Shown piece after piece: positions 1 to 6,554 of a DNA stretch of 22,801 nt (position 1 is the first letter of the stretch; each line of letters opens with the position of its first letter). Under the pieces are notes generated by a model. That model saw only the letters and a list, made by a program, of their open reading frames with translations. It made no database searches and had not been told where the DNA came from. This DNA comes from a virus. The stretch is taken from positions 1 through 22,801 of IMG/VR virus record IMGVR_UViG_3300046657_000041. One strand, written 5' to 3'. Both the position numbers and the translations under genes were made by a program.

Positions 1-423
1 AGGCAGTACCGCAAGGCGCCGGCGTCGACGTCGAGCCCGAAGTCTGGGCCGGTGGCTCCGTCGACGCCGGCGCCGAAGCGGGAGTTGTCTGCGCAGGAGC
101 GCTGCTGGGACTTCCTCGATCACATGGCCGTCGAGCACTGCACCGAGCTCGGGCTGATTCGCGAGAGTCAGCAACGGCCGAAGCTCTGCAACCCGAAGCT
201 CACCGCCGCCTGCACCGCCGCGGGCATCGTCGACTTCCTCCTCGACGGCAAGGCGTACACGCGGTGGGAGCACCTCGGGGTGCTGTTCGCGCTCTACCTG
301 AAGGACGAGCTCGGGCGCGTCGACCGGGACGGTCAGCTGCGCACGCCGCCCTGGCCCATCGAGCTGTTCCTCTCTGAAAACGTGCTCCGGCGGTTCAAGG
401 CGCAGGAGGAGAAAGCCGCGTGA
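1..423 (+). CDS. Partial hypothetical protein upstream of the helicase (5' end outside window)
   Basis: The frame is open from the first base of the window to a TGA at 421-423, so the gene most likely starts upstream; a GTG at 52 is an internal alternative. About 140 residues are visible. The first 30 are a Pro/Ser/Thr/Lys-rich, probably disordered linker. The rest is compact and mixed, with a Trp-rich C-terminal half (motifs YTRWEHLGVLFALYLKDEL and TPPWPIELFL). No catalytic motif or zinc site is recognisable. The stop overlaps the helicase start (GTGA), so the two are translationally coupled. A gene directly before a phage DnaB-like helicase is often a replication initiator or helicase loader, so this may be the C-terminal end of such a protein. 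That role rests on position only; I do not recognise the family. Confidence 0.6.
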   Translation, partial: RQYRKAPASTSSPKSGPVAPSTPAPKRELSAQERCWDFLDHMAVEHCTELGLIRESQQRPKLCNPKLTAACTAAGIVDFLLDGKAYTRWEHLGVLFALYLKDELGRVDRDGQLRTPPWPIELFLSENVLRRFKAQEEKAA

Positions 424-1979
424 GCCGCCGGGCTGAGACCGACCTCGAACGCGAGGGGCTCGCCGTGGGCGCCCTGCTCTCGGCCGCCGACCTCGAGAAG
501 GCCCGCCGCATCGCCGCTGTGCTTCCCCCACCCGGGGCGTTCCTCGATCAGACCGCGCGCGCCGCGGTGACGCTCTCGCTCGACCTGCTCTCGCGCGGCG
601 AGCTGCCGTCGGCCGCGACCGTCTTCACCGCCGGCACCGCGTCGACGAACCTCTTCACTCCCGAGGACCGCGAGCGGCTCCGGAGCTGGCAGATCGACTC
701 CGAGCTGACCGACCAGGAGCTCGTCGTCGTCGGCCGGCACCTGAACCTCGCCGCACGGGTGCGCCGCATCGCGGCCACCTTCAAGGCGCTCGGCGTGGCC
801 CTCGAGCGCGGCACCGACAAGGAGGGCCGCCCGTTCGGACCCGGCGAGGCCCGCGTCTGGTTCGATCAGCTGGCCCGCGCCTACAACACGGCGCACGCCT
901 CGGGCATCAGCGGCTCCGACGCTGTCGACCTCACCCGCGCGCGGCACGCCGCCGAGCTCGCCGAGGGCCGCTCGGGCTTCCTCAAGACGGGCATCGGCAT
1001 CTTCGACAACATCTTCGGTGGCTACCCGAACAAGCTCGCGGTGCTCGTCGGCGCCGGCGGCGCGGGCAAGTCGACGGTGCTCGGCACGCAGCTCGACCTG
1101 CACCAGGCCTTCGGCATCCGCTCCGTGCTCTCCTCGATGGAGGACAACCACGAGTGGCCGGTCATCCGGCACGTGGCGCTGATGCTCGGGCTGAAGTACC
1201 GCGAGACGTACTCGGGCCCGTTCCCCGATGAGCAGAAGGCGCGCGACGCCGAGGGCTTCCTCAAGGAGCGCTGGAAGAACCTCACCATTCTCTCGAAGCG
1301 CGACGGCCGCACCGTCGACGAGCACCTGCAGCTGTGGGCCCAGTACATCGTTCAGCACGGCGCGCGCGTCTTCTACATCGACAACCTCACCACCATCGAT
1401 CACCAGCAGCGGCCGCGCGAGCAGAAGCACGATGCGGCCGCGCGCACCGTCGAGAAGCTCGCCGAGTTCGCAGACCTCTGGCGGGTGACGGTCATCGCCC
1501 TCGCCCACACGAAGAACGACTGGTTCGTTCAGACGAAGGGCCAGGAGTGCCCGACGCTGAACGACGTCGCCGACACCGGCGGCGGCATCGCGTCCGAGCG
1601 TTACGCGCGCCTCGCGTTCGGCATCTGGTCCACGCGCGAGGGCGAGCTGCGCCTCACCTGCATCAAGAACATGGCCGAGGGAAAGCTGGCGATCGAGCGC
1701 AAGACGCTCGCCTTCGACGTGCACATCGACCAGGGCCTGCTCGACCCGGACTCCGGCCGTGAGGTGAACCTCGCGCAGGAGCAGCGCCTGAAGGCCGAGG
1801 CCACCGAGGCGACGAAGAAGGCGAGGCGGCAGTCGACCTTCGAGGAGAACAAGAAGCGCCAGGAGGCGTACCAGGCCGAGCAGGCGAAGAAGAAGGAAGC
1901 CGCGGCCGCTGCAGCACGGGCGAAAGAGCCGCTGCAGCACGAGCTGCTCGCCGCGCAGAACCCGAAGGAGCGCGCGTGA
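420..1979 (+). CDS. DnaB-like replicative DNA helicase (RecA-fold ATPase)
   Basis: 519-residue ATPase of the DnaB/RepA-like RecA-fold class, expected to unwind phage DNA at the replication fork as a hexamer. Residues about 10-160 form an N-terminal helical region that resembles DnaB only loosely. Residues 190-440 are the ATPase core: Walker A GAGGAGKST at 211-219, a catalytic-Glu-like segment SSMED at 238-242, Walker B FYIDNL at 318-323, a sensor-like segment ALAHTKN at 360-366, and ADTGGGIASERYAR at 384-397. Residues 450-505 are a charged Lys/Glu/Ala coiled coil, an unusual C-terminal tail. There is no primase zinc domain, so it differs from T7 gp4. It starts with GTG overlapping the preceding stop, and the next gene starts on its own stop, so it sits inside a coupled operon. 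Assignment to helicase is firm; the exact subfamily is not. Confidence 0.85.
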   Translation: MSRRAETDLEREGLAVGALLSAADLEKARRIAAVLPPPGAFLDQTARAAVTLSLDLLSRGELPSAATVFTAGTASTNLFTPEDRERLRSWQIDSELTDQELVVVGRHLNLAARVRRIAATFKALGVALERGTDKEGRPFGPGEARVWFDQLARAYNTAHASGISGSDAVDLTRARHAAELAEGRSGFLKTGIGIFDNIFGGYPNKLAVLVGAGGAGKSTVLGTQLDLHQAFGIRSVLSSMEDNHEWPVIRHVALMLGLKYRETYSGPFPDEQKARDAEGFLKERWKNLTILSKRDGRTVDEHLQLWAQYIVQHGARVFYIDNLTTIDHQQRPREQKHDAAARTVEKLAEFADLWRVTVIALAHTKNDWFVQTKGQECPTLNDVADTGGGIASERYARLAFGIWSTREGELRLTCIKNMAEGKLAIERKTLAFDVHIDQGLLDPDSGREVNLAQEQRLKAEATEATKKARRQSTFEENKKRQEAYQAEQAKKKEAAAAAARAKEPLQHELLAAQNPKERA

Positions 1980-2440
1980 AGGCCCAGCTCCTCGGCGCGC
2001 GGCGCCAGCTCGAGAAGTGCGGTTGGGTGGGGGCGAAGCTCGAGCCCTGGTGCCGCGACGGCCGCGGCCGCCGCGTGCATCACGCCGACGAGGCTGTGCA
2101 TACGTTTTCACTCTGCGGCGCGCTGCAGCTGTACGGCCAGCTCGAGCCCGCGTGGGAGCTCCTCGGCCGAGTCGTCTCTCCGGGCCTCGCCCGCCTGGCT
2201 GACTTCGTCGACGCGAACGCCAGCGCGCCCTTCGTGCCCGAGCTCGGCGACTTCGAGCCGTCAGGCGCCTTCGAGCTCGAGTCGCCGGCGGAGCGCACCT
2301 GGTGGCAGCTGCAGGCGGCCGCCGACGGCGAGTTCCTCTCTTTCACCGGCTGGCTCCTCGAGCACGGCCGCACGCGGGAGGACCTGCTGCGCACCCTCCT
2401 GACGGCAGCAGCGCGCAGCACCCGGGAGAAACGCACATGA
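1976..2440 (+). CDS. Hypothetical phage protein, DUF6197-like
   Basis: 154 residues, GTG start overlapping the helicase stop (GTGA). The N-terminal 70 residues follow the pattern of the DUF6197 family of phage and actinobacterial proteins: a helix with a conserved Trp (QLEKCGW), a short stretch ending in an Arg-rich turn and His-Ala-Asp-Glu, then FSLCGALQLYGQ around residues 43-54, matching the usual 'fC..GAl' signature. The remainder, from about residue 75, is acidic with several Trp and Phe residues and has no recognised motif. The function of DUF6197 is unknown. Position in the replication operon suggests an early accessory role. The family match is from pattern memory and is moderate. Confidence 0.65.
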   Translation: MKAQLLGARRQLEKCGWVGAKLEPWCRDGRGRRVHHADEAVHTFSLCGALQLYGQLEPAWELLGRVVSPGLARLADFVDANASAPFVPELGDFEPSGAFELESPAERTWWQLQAAADGEFLSFTGWLLEHGRTREDLLRTLLTAAARSTREKRT

Positions 2441-2919
2441 CCTTCCTCACCCCTGAAGCCCTGAAACGCGCCGGCGACGTCTGCAGGAAGTGCCGAGCCG
2501 CAATCCTCTGGGCCACCACGCCGAACGGCAAGGCGATGCCCATCGAGCCCGACCTGGTGCACGGCGGCAACATCGCGCTCCAGGTCGACGACGTCGGCAT
2601 GCTGAAGGCACGGGTCGTGCGCCCGGTCGACACGGTCGAGGCGTACGTCGCGCACTTCACGCTGTGCCCGGCGGCCGAGTACTTCCGCGACGGCGGCGCC
2701 GGCGAGGAGCAGGGCGCGGATCACGACGCGCAGCGAGGCGCGAAGCTGCGGGCGCTGCAGGTCCGCATGCCGTTCGGGAAGTTCGGCGGGCAGACCCTCG
2801 AAGAGATCGACCGTTCGCCGAGGGGCCACGAGTACCTGGTCTGGGCGCTGGGTAACCTCGAGTGGCGGCGCACCGACGTCCGCGACGCGATCGCGGTGGT
2901 CATTGGGAGGGAGTCTTGA
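2437..2919 (+). CDS. Zinc-ribbon protein with C-terminal DUF3820-like domain
   Basis: 160 residues, two modules. Residues 13-80 match a common phage zinc-binding module: C16-x2-C19 followed by the usual 'WATTPNGKAMPIEPD' type segment and closing with H73 and C77 (AHFTLCPAAEYFR). Residues 109-143 match DUF3820: a MPFGKFGGQTLEEI segment followed by EYLVWALGN, the same signature as in short proteins linked to exonuclease-like folds. The ATG at 2437 overlaps the previous stop (ATGA) and has a good ribosome site GGGAGA at 2424-2429, inside a leader that recurs upstream of other genes in this window. The combination suggests a nucleic-acid-binding protein of early replication; the activity is unknown. 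Confidence 0.75.
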   Translation: MTFLTPEALKRAGDVCRKCRAAILWATTPNGKAMPIEPDLVHGGNIALQVDDVGMLKARVVRPVDTVEAYVAHFTLCPAAEYFRDGGAGEEQGADHDAQRGAKLRALQVRMPFGKFGGQTLEEIDRSPRGHEYLVWALGNLEWRRTDVRDAIAVVIGRES

Positions 2920-3113
2920 GAGCGCGCTTCCGTCGAGCGGAGCGCACGCACGAGGGACACAGGCCTTTTCAGGTGCTCGTGCAATGCCCAGGGCAGCCGT
3001 CGCCGACGTGGTGCGCGTGCGACGGCTGGGTCGACGCGTACGCGAACGTGCACGCGCCAGGACTGATCATGCCGGCGTGGCCGCTGGTGTCGCTCGCCGC
3101 GGTGCAGCCGTGA
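2916..3113 (+). CDS. Small hypothetical protein (TTG start)
   Basis: 65 residues. The frame is open further upstream, but TTG at 2916 overlaps the previous stop (TTGA) and has a strong site GGAGG at 2906-2910 five bases before it, so this start fits the coupled layout of the operon. The protein is basic at its N-terminus (RARFRRAERTHEGHRPFQ), contains C30 and a C40-x-C42 pair (WCACDGWVDAY), and ends in a hydrophobic stretch. It resembles short phage proteins with an FQVLV/DGWV pattern but I cannot name a family. The next gene (resolvase) starts on its stop codon. Whether it is made depends on TTG initiation. Confidence 0.55.
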   Translation: MRARFRRAERTHEGHRPFQVLVQCPGQPSPTWCACDGWVDAYANVHAPGLIMPAWPLVSLAAVQP

Positions 3114-3517
3114 GCATCTCTCTCACCCTGCCCTTCCCGCCGTCGCTCAACGCGATGTACCGGGCCGGCATCAAGAACGCCTGCGCGCGGTGCCGCAAGA
3201 CGGCGATCCCGTTCACGTACCTCTCGGACGAAGCCGAGGCCTACCGCATGAGCGCGATGAACCTGCTCGAGCGCATGGGGCGGCCGCGCATTCTGAAGCC
3301 CGCCGAGGTGTGCCTCACGCTACACCTGTACCGCCCGCGCGCCGCCGGCGACCTCGACAACTACTTCAAGGGCATGCTCGACGCCCTGTCGGGCCACGCC
3401 GGCTACGAAGACGACTCACAGATCGCCGAGCTGCACGCGTACCGGCACGAGTCGAAAGAGCGGCCGCGCGCCGAGCTCGTCATCACCGACCTGAGCAAAC
3501 AGGGGTCGCTCCTGTGA
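3110..3517 (+). CDS. rusA: RusA-like Holliday junction resolvase
   Basis: 135-residue crossover-junction endonuclease of the RusA family, expected to resolve four-way junctions made during phage recombination and replication, using Mg2+. The N-terminus LTLPFPPSLNAMYR matches the RusA opening strand and 'P.p.N..yR' turn. The acidic catalytic cluster is seen as GDLDNYFKGMLDAL with D81, D83 and D91, followed by YEDDSQI with D101/D102, equivalent to the essential Asp residues of E. coli RusA. The C-terminus PRAELVIT gives the final strand. An unusual C25-x2-C28 pair lies in the insert after the first strand. The GTG start overlaps the previous stop. Length is close to the family norm (about 120-140). 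Confidence 0.9.
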   Translation: MSISLTLPFPPSLNAMYRAGIKNACARCRKTAIPFTYLSDEAEAYRMSAMNLLERMGRPRILKPAEVCLTLHLYRPRAAGDLDNYFKGMLDALSGHAGYEDDSQIAELHAYRHESKERPRAELVITDLSKQGSLL

Positions 3518-3684
3518 GCCGCGAGCGCGCCGAGTTCCTCGCGTGGCTGCTGGCCTCGGGCACACCGCTCGAGCGTGAGTCGATCGCCGAGCTCGTGAAG
3601 CACGCGCTCGACACGACGGCCGAGCAGCCCGACGTCGACGTGCAGCCCGAGCGCGACGTGCAGATGGAAGGGGGCCACGCGTGA
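3514..3684 (+). CDS. Small hypothetical protein, 56 aa
   Basis: GTG at 3514 overlaps the resolvase stop (GTGA) and the frame ends at 3684, where the next gene begins in the same overlapping way. The N-terminal half is amphipathic helical (RAEFLAWLLASGTPLERESIAELVKHAL); the C-terminal half is acidic (VDVQPERDVQ). No motif is recognised. Support comes from the unbroken overlap chain and codon usage (GC-ending codons) rather than homology. Possible small regulatory or accessory protein; function unknown. Confidence 0.55.
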   Translation: MSRERAEFLAWLLASGTPLERESIAELVKHALDTTAEQPDVDVQPERDVQMEGGHA

Positions 3685-3878
3685 TCCGCATCAACCTGTT
3701 GCACGTCGCCAAGACGAACACGTGGCTCGCCGAGTACATGGAAAATCAGGCGCGCGTGCTCAATGAAGGCGCGCGCATCCTGCGCGAGATCGCCGCGCGC
3801 AACCGGGCGCAGTTCGAGCTGAAGAGACCGTACCTCCGTCGCGCACAGCCGACGCTGCGCGAGGTCGACCACCCGTGA
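3681..3878 (+). CDS. Small hypothetical helical protein, 65 aa
   Basis: GTG start overlapping the previous stop, stop overlapping the methyltransferase start. Residues 8-50 look like one long basic amphipathic helix (VAKTNTWLAEYMENQ then ARILREIAARNRAQFELK). No cysteines, catalytic motif or membrane segment. Size and charge would suit a nucleic-acid-binding or partner protein, but that is a guess. Evidence for a real gene is the coupled start and stop at both ends. Confidence 0.55.
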   Translation: MIRINLLHVAKTNTWLAEYMENQARVLNEGARILREIAARNRAQFELKRPYLRRAQPTLREVDHP

Positions 3879-4432
3879 GCGCGCTCGTCGACGCCGGCGT
3901 GCTCGCGCGCTTCGGGCTGAACCCGAAGGACGAGCGCTACACCCGCGAGCCCACGAAGCTGTGGTGCCTCGCGAAGATGCAGCTCGAGCGCTTCACGCTC
4001 GACGTCGCCGGGTGCCCCGAGTCGCACCTGGCTCCGCGGTGGTTCGGACTGCAGCTCGACGGCAGCTTCATCGACGGCCTGTCCCGCGCCTGGAGTGGGG
4101 ACGTCTGGGCCAACGTGCCGTTCAGCATCTGGCACCTCTGGCTCCCGAAAGCATGGCTCGAGTGGAAACGCGGGCGCTGCAGCTCGATCTCGATGCTGCT
4201 GCCGAACGACAAGACCGAGCAAGAGCCCTGGCAGACCTGGGTCGCTGAGCGGCGCGATCGCCGCAGCTCGCCGCTTCGCACCTTCGAGATTCCTGGGCGC
4301 CCGCGCTTCGCGACGAACGAGACCGCCGGCGTGCAGCTCTCCCGCGGGAACGGCGGCAGCGCGTCGGGCTCGCCGTTCTTCGGTTGCTACCTGCTCGGAT
4401 GGCATCGCCGTTTTCTGCGAGGCTACGCGTGA
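3875..4432 (+). CDS. Dam-like phage DNA N6-adenine methyltransferase, with NVPF in the catalytic motif
   Basis: 185 residues with the plan of phage-type Dam methyltransferases, which transfer a methyl group from SAM to adenine N6 in DNA. Visible in order: a TREPTKLW segment (usual 'W.TP..l'), LDVAG at 42-46 as the SAM-binding strand, VWANVPFSIW at 77-86 in the place of the catalytic [ND]PP[YF] motif, SSISMLLPNDKTEQEPWQ at 103-120 as the following strand and loop, IPGRPRF at 139-145, and SPFFGCYLLGW at 166-176 as a late strand. The second residue of the catalytic motif is Val rather than Pro (codons AAC GTG CCG TTC). The enzyme may be active with a variant motif, have a changed target, or be inactive. 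It is the last gene of the overlapping early operon. Confidence 0.75.
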   Translation: MSALVDAGVLARFGLNPKDERYTREPTKLWCLAKMQLERFTLDVAGCPESHLAPRWFGLQLDGSFIDGLSRAWSGDVWANVPFSIWHLWLPKAWLEWKRGRCSSISMLLPNDKTEQEPWQTWVAERRDRRSSPLRTFEIPGRPRFATNETAGVQLSRGNGGSASGSPFFGCYLLGWHRRFLRGYA

Positions 4433-4453
4433 GCACTCGCTCCGAGCGCCCCT

Positions 4454-4499
4454 GTCCCTACGCCACGAGGCGGCACCCGTGCGGGTGTTCCCGAGGGAC
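4454..4499 (+). other. Nested inverted repeats in the gap after the methyltransferase
   Basis: The 118-base gap 4433-4550 has no gene. It contains an outer inverted repeat GTCCCT (4454-4459) with AGGGAC (4494-4499) enclosing a perfect 14-base dyad CACCCGTGCGGGTG (4474-4487). As RNA this could fold into a branched hairpin marking the end of the first operon; as DNA it could be an operator. It is followed by GTTTGTCTT rather than a true T-run, so a classical intrinsic terminator is not shown. Short dyads are common by chance in such GC-rich DNA. Confidence 0.3.
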
Positions 4500-4550
4500 G
4501 GGGGCGTTTGTCTTCCCCACCTGTTCAACCCGCAGCACCCCGGAGGCCGC

Positions 4551-4784
4551 ATGGCCAAGCCGCAGAAGCAGCTGTCTGAGCAGACGTTGAAGTACCTGGT
4601 CACCAACGCGCTGAAGAAAGACAAGTTCGAGGTCCGCGCAGCGGCCGCGGCCGACGACGGCGCCTCCATCAAGTTCGAGGCGATGTCCGAGAGCGGAATG
4701 ATCCGCGTCAAGGGCGAGCTGCGCGACCCGCAGGAGGAGCTCGAGCTCGAGGAGCAGGAGCCCGACGAGAAGGAAGAGCACTGA
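4551..4784 (+). CDS. Small acidic hypothetical protein, 77 aa
   Basis: ATG at 4551 with GGAGG at 4542-4546 inside a leader (CGCAGCACCCCGGAGGCCGC) that recurs before several genes here. The frame is open far upstream, but that part covers the methyltransferase gene and is a shadow. The N-terminal 30 residues are basic and helical (KPQKQLSEQTLKYLVTNALKKDKF); the middle is short strands; the last 20 residues are almost wholly Glu/Asp. Such acidic tails occur in DNA-mimic and scaffold-like proteins, but nothing specific is recognised. It is the first gene after the gap that ends the early operon. Confidence 0.65.
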   Translation: MAKPQKQLSEQTLKYLVTNALKKDKFEVRAAAAADDGASIKFEAMSESGMIRVKGELRDPQEELELEEQEPDEKEEH

Positions 4785-4817
4785 CCTCAGCCGTCACACC
4801 ACACGGGAGAACCGCAC

Positions 4818-5252
4818 ATGCAACGAATCGTTCAAGCGTCGGTCGGAGTCATTCGCGACGCGGAAGGCAACGAGCGCAGGGTCGCAGTCGTCGGCTGCCT
4901 CGGGTGTCGGGGGCTCATCATCGCCCTCGCCGACTTGAAGCCCATGCACCTCAACCGGGCCGAAGCGGAGGTGCTCGTCGAGTGCTGCCGCGCCGGCGAG
5001 AGCTCGCCGCTCGCGCGGCCGGCGACGCTCGAACCGAAGTGCCGGGTCATCGCGCAGAAGCCGACGGAGGGCGGGAGCTGGATGCTCTTCTTCGAGCCCG
5101 ACGGCGGCCTGGTGAAGTTCATGTGCAGCGGCCTCGGCTCGGCGGATCCGCGCTCGTCGCGGCTGGCCATGTCGCGCAAGTTCCTCGGCGAGTTCGGCGA
5201 CTTCCTGTTCACGACGCTCTCGAACATCGCGCCGCCGGCGGCGAGGGCGTGA
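4818..5252 (+). CDS. Hypothetical Cys-containing protein, 144 aa
   Basis: ATG with GGGAGA at 4805-4810 in the recurrent leader. The protein has C27-x2-C30 (VVGCLGCRGL), a C56-C57 pair, C75 and C103, enough for one metal site but in no pattern I can assign. The segment SWMLFFEPDGGLVKFMCSGLG looks like a pair of strands; the C-terminus (FLGEFGDFLFTTL) is a hydrophobic helix. The stop overlaps the next start (TGATG), so it is coupled to the following conserved phage gene. Function unknown. Confidence 0.65.
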   Translation: MQRIVQASVGVIRDAEGNERRVAVVGCLGCRGLIIALADLKPMHLNRAEAEVLVECCRAGESSPLARPATLEPKCRVIAQKPTEGGSWMLFFEPDGGLVKFMCSGLGSADPRSSRLAMSRKFLGEFGDFLFTTLSNIAPPAARA

Positions 5253-5725
5253 TGCGAAAGCCGACTCCGTTCGCAGCAGATACGAAGGTCCCCGTCGCGC
5301 AGAGCCAGGCCGAGATCGAGGCGCTGGTGAAGGGCCGCGGGGCAGAGAGCTACATGCGCGGCGACGACCAGGGGCGGGCGGTCGTCACCTGGTCGATGCA
5401 TGACCGGCGCGTGATGTTCGAGCTCCCGCTCGAGCCGGTGAAGAAGGCCGCGAAGGAGTCGCAGTCGCGGGCCGACAAGCTCGAGCGGCAGCTGTGGCGC
5501 GCGCTGTACCTCTGCATCAAGGCGAAGCTCGTCAGCGTCGAGACCGGGGTCGAGAGCTTCGAGGATGCGTTCCTCGCGCAGCTCGTCGTGCCCACGAGCG
5601 ACGGTCGCGCCGGCCGTCTCGGTCGCCTCATGAAGGGCGCGATCGAGGAGGCGTACAAGAAAGGCACGGTGCCGAACTTCGGCTCGATGGGCCTGCTCCC
5701 GAGCGGCACGGAGAAGCCCGAGTGA
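5252..5725 (+). CDS. Conserved phage protein of unknown function, 157 aa
   Basis: ATG at 5252 overlaps the previous TGA; a GTG one codon earlier (5249) is an in-frame alternative. The sequence fits a family often annotated only as 'hypothetical' in phages: TKVPVAQSQAEIEALVKGRGA near residues 11-31, then a strand pair AVVTWSMHDRRVMFELPLEP, a Lys/Arg-rich helix ending RQLWRALYLCIKAKLVSVETG, and FEDAFLAQLVVP. This order (single-domain, about 130-160 residues) is characteristic. Its role is not known; it sits with early DNA-handling genes in many phages. Family recognition is from memory of the pattern. Confidence 0.75.
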   Translation: MRKPTPFAADTKVPVAQSQAEIEALVKGRGAESYMRGDDQGRAVVTWSMHDRRVMFELPLEPVKKAAKESQSRADKLERQLWRALYLCIKAKLVSVETGVESFEDAFLAQLVVPTSDGRAGRLGRLMKGAIEEAYKKGTVPNFGSMGLLPSGTEKPE

Positions 5726-6327
5726 ACGCGACCGCCTTCTACCGCGCGTTCTACCGTCAGCTCGGCCTGCAGCTCGGGCCCGAGCCCCGACTGCCGCCGC
5801 GGCTGCCGTCGCTCCGTGACAGCTGCTCGCGTGGCCACCCTGATGCGCAGTTCGGGGTGACGAACGCCGAGGGCTACCGGCGCTGCCGGAAGTGCCTCAG
5901 CGAGAACCAGATGCGGCACGCCAAGGCGAAGGCGGCCGCCGCTGCGCTGCGCACGAAGAAGCGCCCTCGGCGGCCGCGCCGGGTCAACCGGGAAAAGTCG
6001 AAGCCCCCGCCGAGTTTTCCCGCACAGCCGCCCACGAAGGTGCTCTCGCCCGACGAGTGGCTCGAGCTGCTGAAGGTGCGCGCCTCGGCGCCGCGGCCGC
6101 CGAAGCCGAAGCCGATCAGCCCGCCGGCTAAACGTGCTGCCCCCCCCCCAGGTTTCCGCCGTGGCTCCGATCGGAACTCCCGCCGCTGGAGGTGGAGTGA
6201 AGCCGCCTCGCGACCGCGAGCAGCTCGGCATCGGCTTCTGCAACGACTGCCGGCGCCGCGAGCCGCTCTTCCGGCACAAGCAGCTCGCGCTCTGCCGCAA
6301 CTGCCACCCGTACGGAGCTGCGTGTGA
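5722..6327 (+). CDS. Zinc-binding protein (C..GHP...C..C type); frame probably broken at a 10-C run
   Basis: GTG at 5722 overlaps the previous stop. Residues 33-60 carry the signature C35-x3-H39 ... C55-x2-C58 with 'RGHP' and 'GYRRCRKC', a zinc ribbon common in phage HNH-type and related DNA-binding proteins. A Lys/Arg/Ala helix and a Pro-rich linker follow. As written the frame runs through ten Cs at 6140-6149 and ends at 6327, but after that run it becomes Arg-rich nonsense-like sequence. With one more C the protein would read RFPPWLRSELPPLEVE and stop at TGA 6198-6200, overlapping the next gene as GTGA exactly like its neighbours. The likely intended product is therefore 159 residues, ending at 6200. 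No HNH nuclease residues are seen. Confidence 0.6.
   Translation: MNATAFYRAFYRQLGLQLGPEPRLPPRLPSLRDSCSRGHPDAQFGVTNAEGYRRCRKCLSENQMRHAKAKAAAAALRTKKRPRRPRRVNREKSKPPPSFPAQPPTKVLSPDEWLELLKVRASAPRPPKPKPISPPAKRAAPPPGFRRGSDRNSRRWRWSEAASRPRAARHRLLQRLPAPRAALPAQAARALPQLPPVRSCV
6140..6149. repeat. Ten-cytosine homopolymer at a probable frameshift
   Basis: A run of ten C lies inside a gene whose frame fits its neighbours only if the run were eleven. Such tracts are prone to slippage in replication and to miscounting in sequencing, so this is either an assembly or read error, a natural length variant, or a programmed slippage site. Confidence 0.9.
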
Positions 6328-6337
6328 AGCTGCGTGA
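6197..6337 (+). CDS. 46-aa zinc-finger protein (CxxC...CxxC)
   Basis: GTG at 6197 has a textbook ribosome site GGAGG at 6188-6192, four bases before it, and overlaps (GTGA) the TGA at 6198-6200 of the upstream frame if the C-run is corrected. The protein has two Cys pairs, C15-x2-C18 (FCNDC) and C33-x2-C36 (LCRNC), spaced to bind one zinc ion, with a basic middle (RRREPLFRHKQ). A longer version could start at GTG 6134, but that part is Pro/Gly-rich and overlaps the previous gene. It is one of a run of small zinc-type proteins here; probable nucleic-acid or protein binder. Confidence 0.6.
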   Translation: MKPPRDREQLGIGFCNDCRRREPLFRHKQLALCRNCHPYGAACEAA

Positions 6338-6554
6338 GCCGGCTCCATCGCTGTTCCCCTCGGTGCAGGCCTTCGTGCGCGAGGCGCGCGCCGGCGTCTG
6401 CCCGCTGTGCGACGGGCCGTTCCCGCCGCGGGCCGAGGGCGCGTCCGGTCGGGCCCGGGTGCACTGCGGCAGCGACGACTGCCTGCGCCTGTACCAGCAG
6501 CTCGCCGCGATGGACCGGCGCCGCCGCGCTCGGTCGAAGGAGTCGTCGCCATGA
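6324..6554 (+). CDS. 76-aa zinc-finger protein
   Basis: GTG at 6324 with GGAG at 6314-6317 six bases before; it overlaps the end of the previous gene by 14 bases in another frame. Cysteines C26-x2-C29 (VCPLC) and C48-x4-C53 (CGSDDC) form a probable zinc site resembling the 'CpLCg..f......a.+CGs..C' repeat seen in small DNA-binding proteins, followed by a helix LRLYQQLAAMDRRRRARSK. The stop overlaps the next start (ATGA). The short size and basic tail suit a nucleic-acid binder. No enzyme motif. Confidence 0.65.
   Translation: MKLREPAPSLFPSVQAFVREARAGVCPLCDGPFPPRAEGASGRARVHCGSDDCLRLYQQLAAMDRRRRARSKESSP

Noticed and set aside
333-2111. 592-codon minus-strand open frame opposite the helicase
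   Set aside because: Ala/Arg/Gly/Leu-rich sequence without domains; the opposite strand encodes a clear helicase. Long antisense frames are normal in GC-rich coding DNA.
6134-6337. Longer 67-residue version of the small zinc protein starting at GTG 6134
   Set aside because: GTG 6197 has a far better ribosome site and fits the overlap pattern; the extra N-terminus is Pro/Gly-rich sequence in the overlap.
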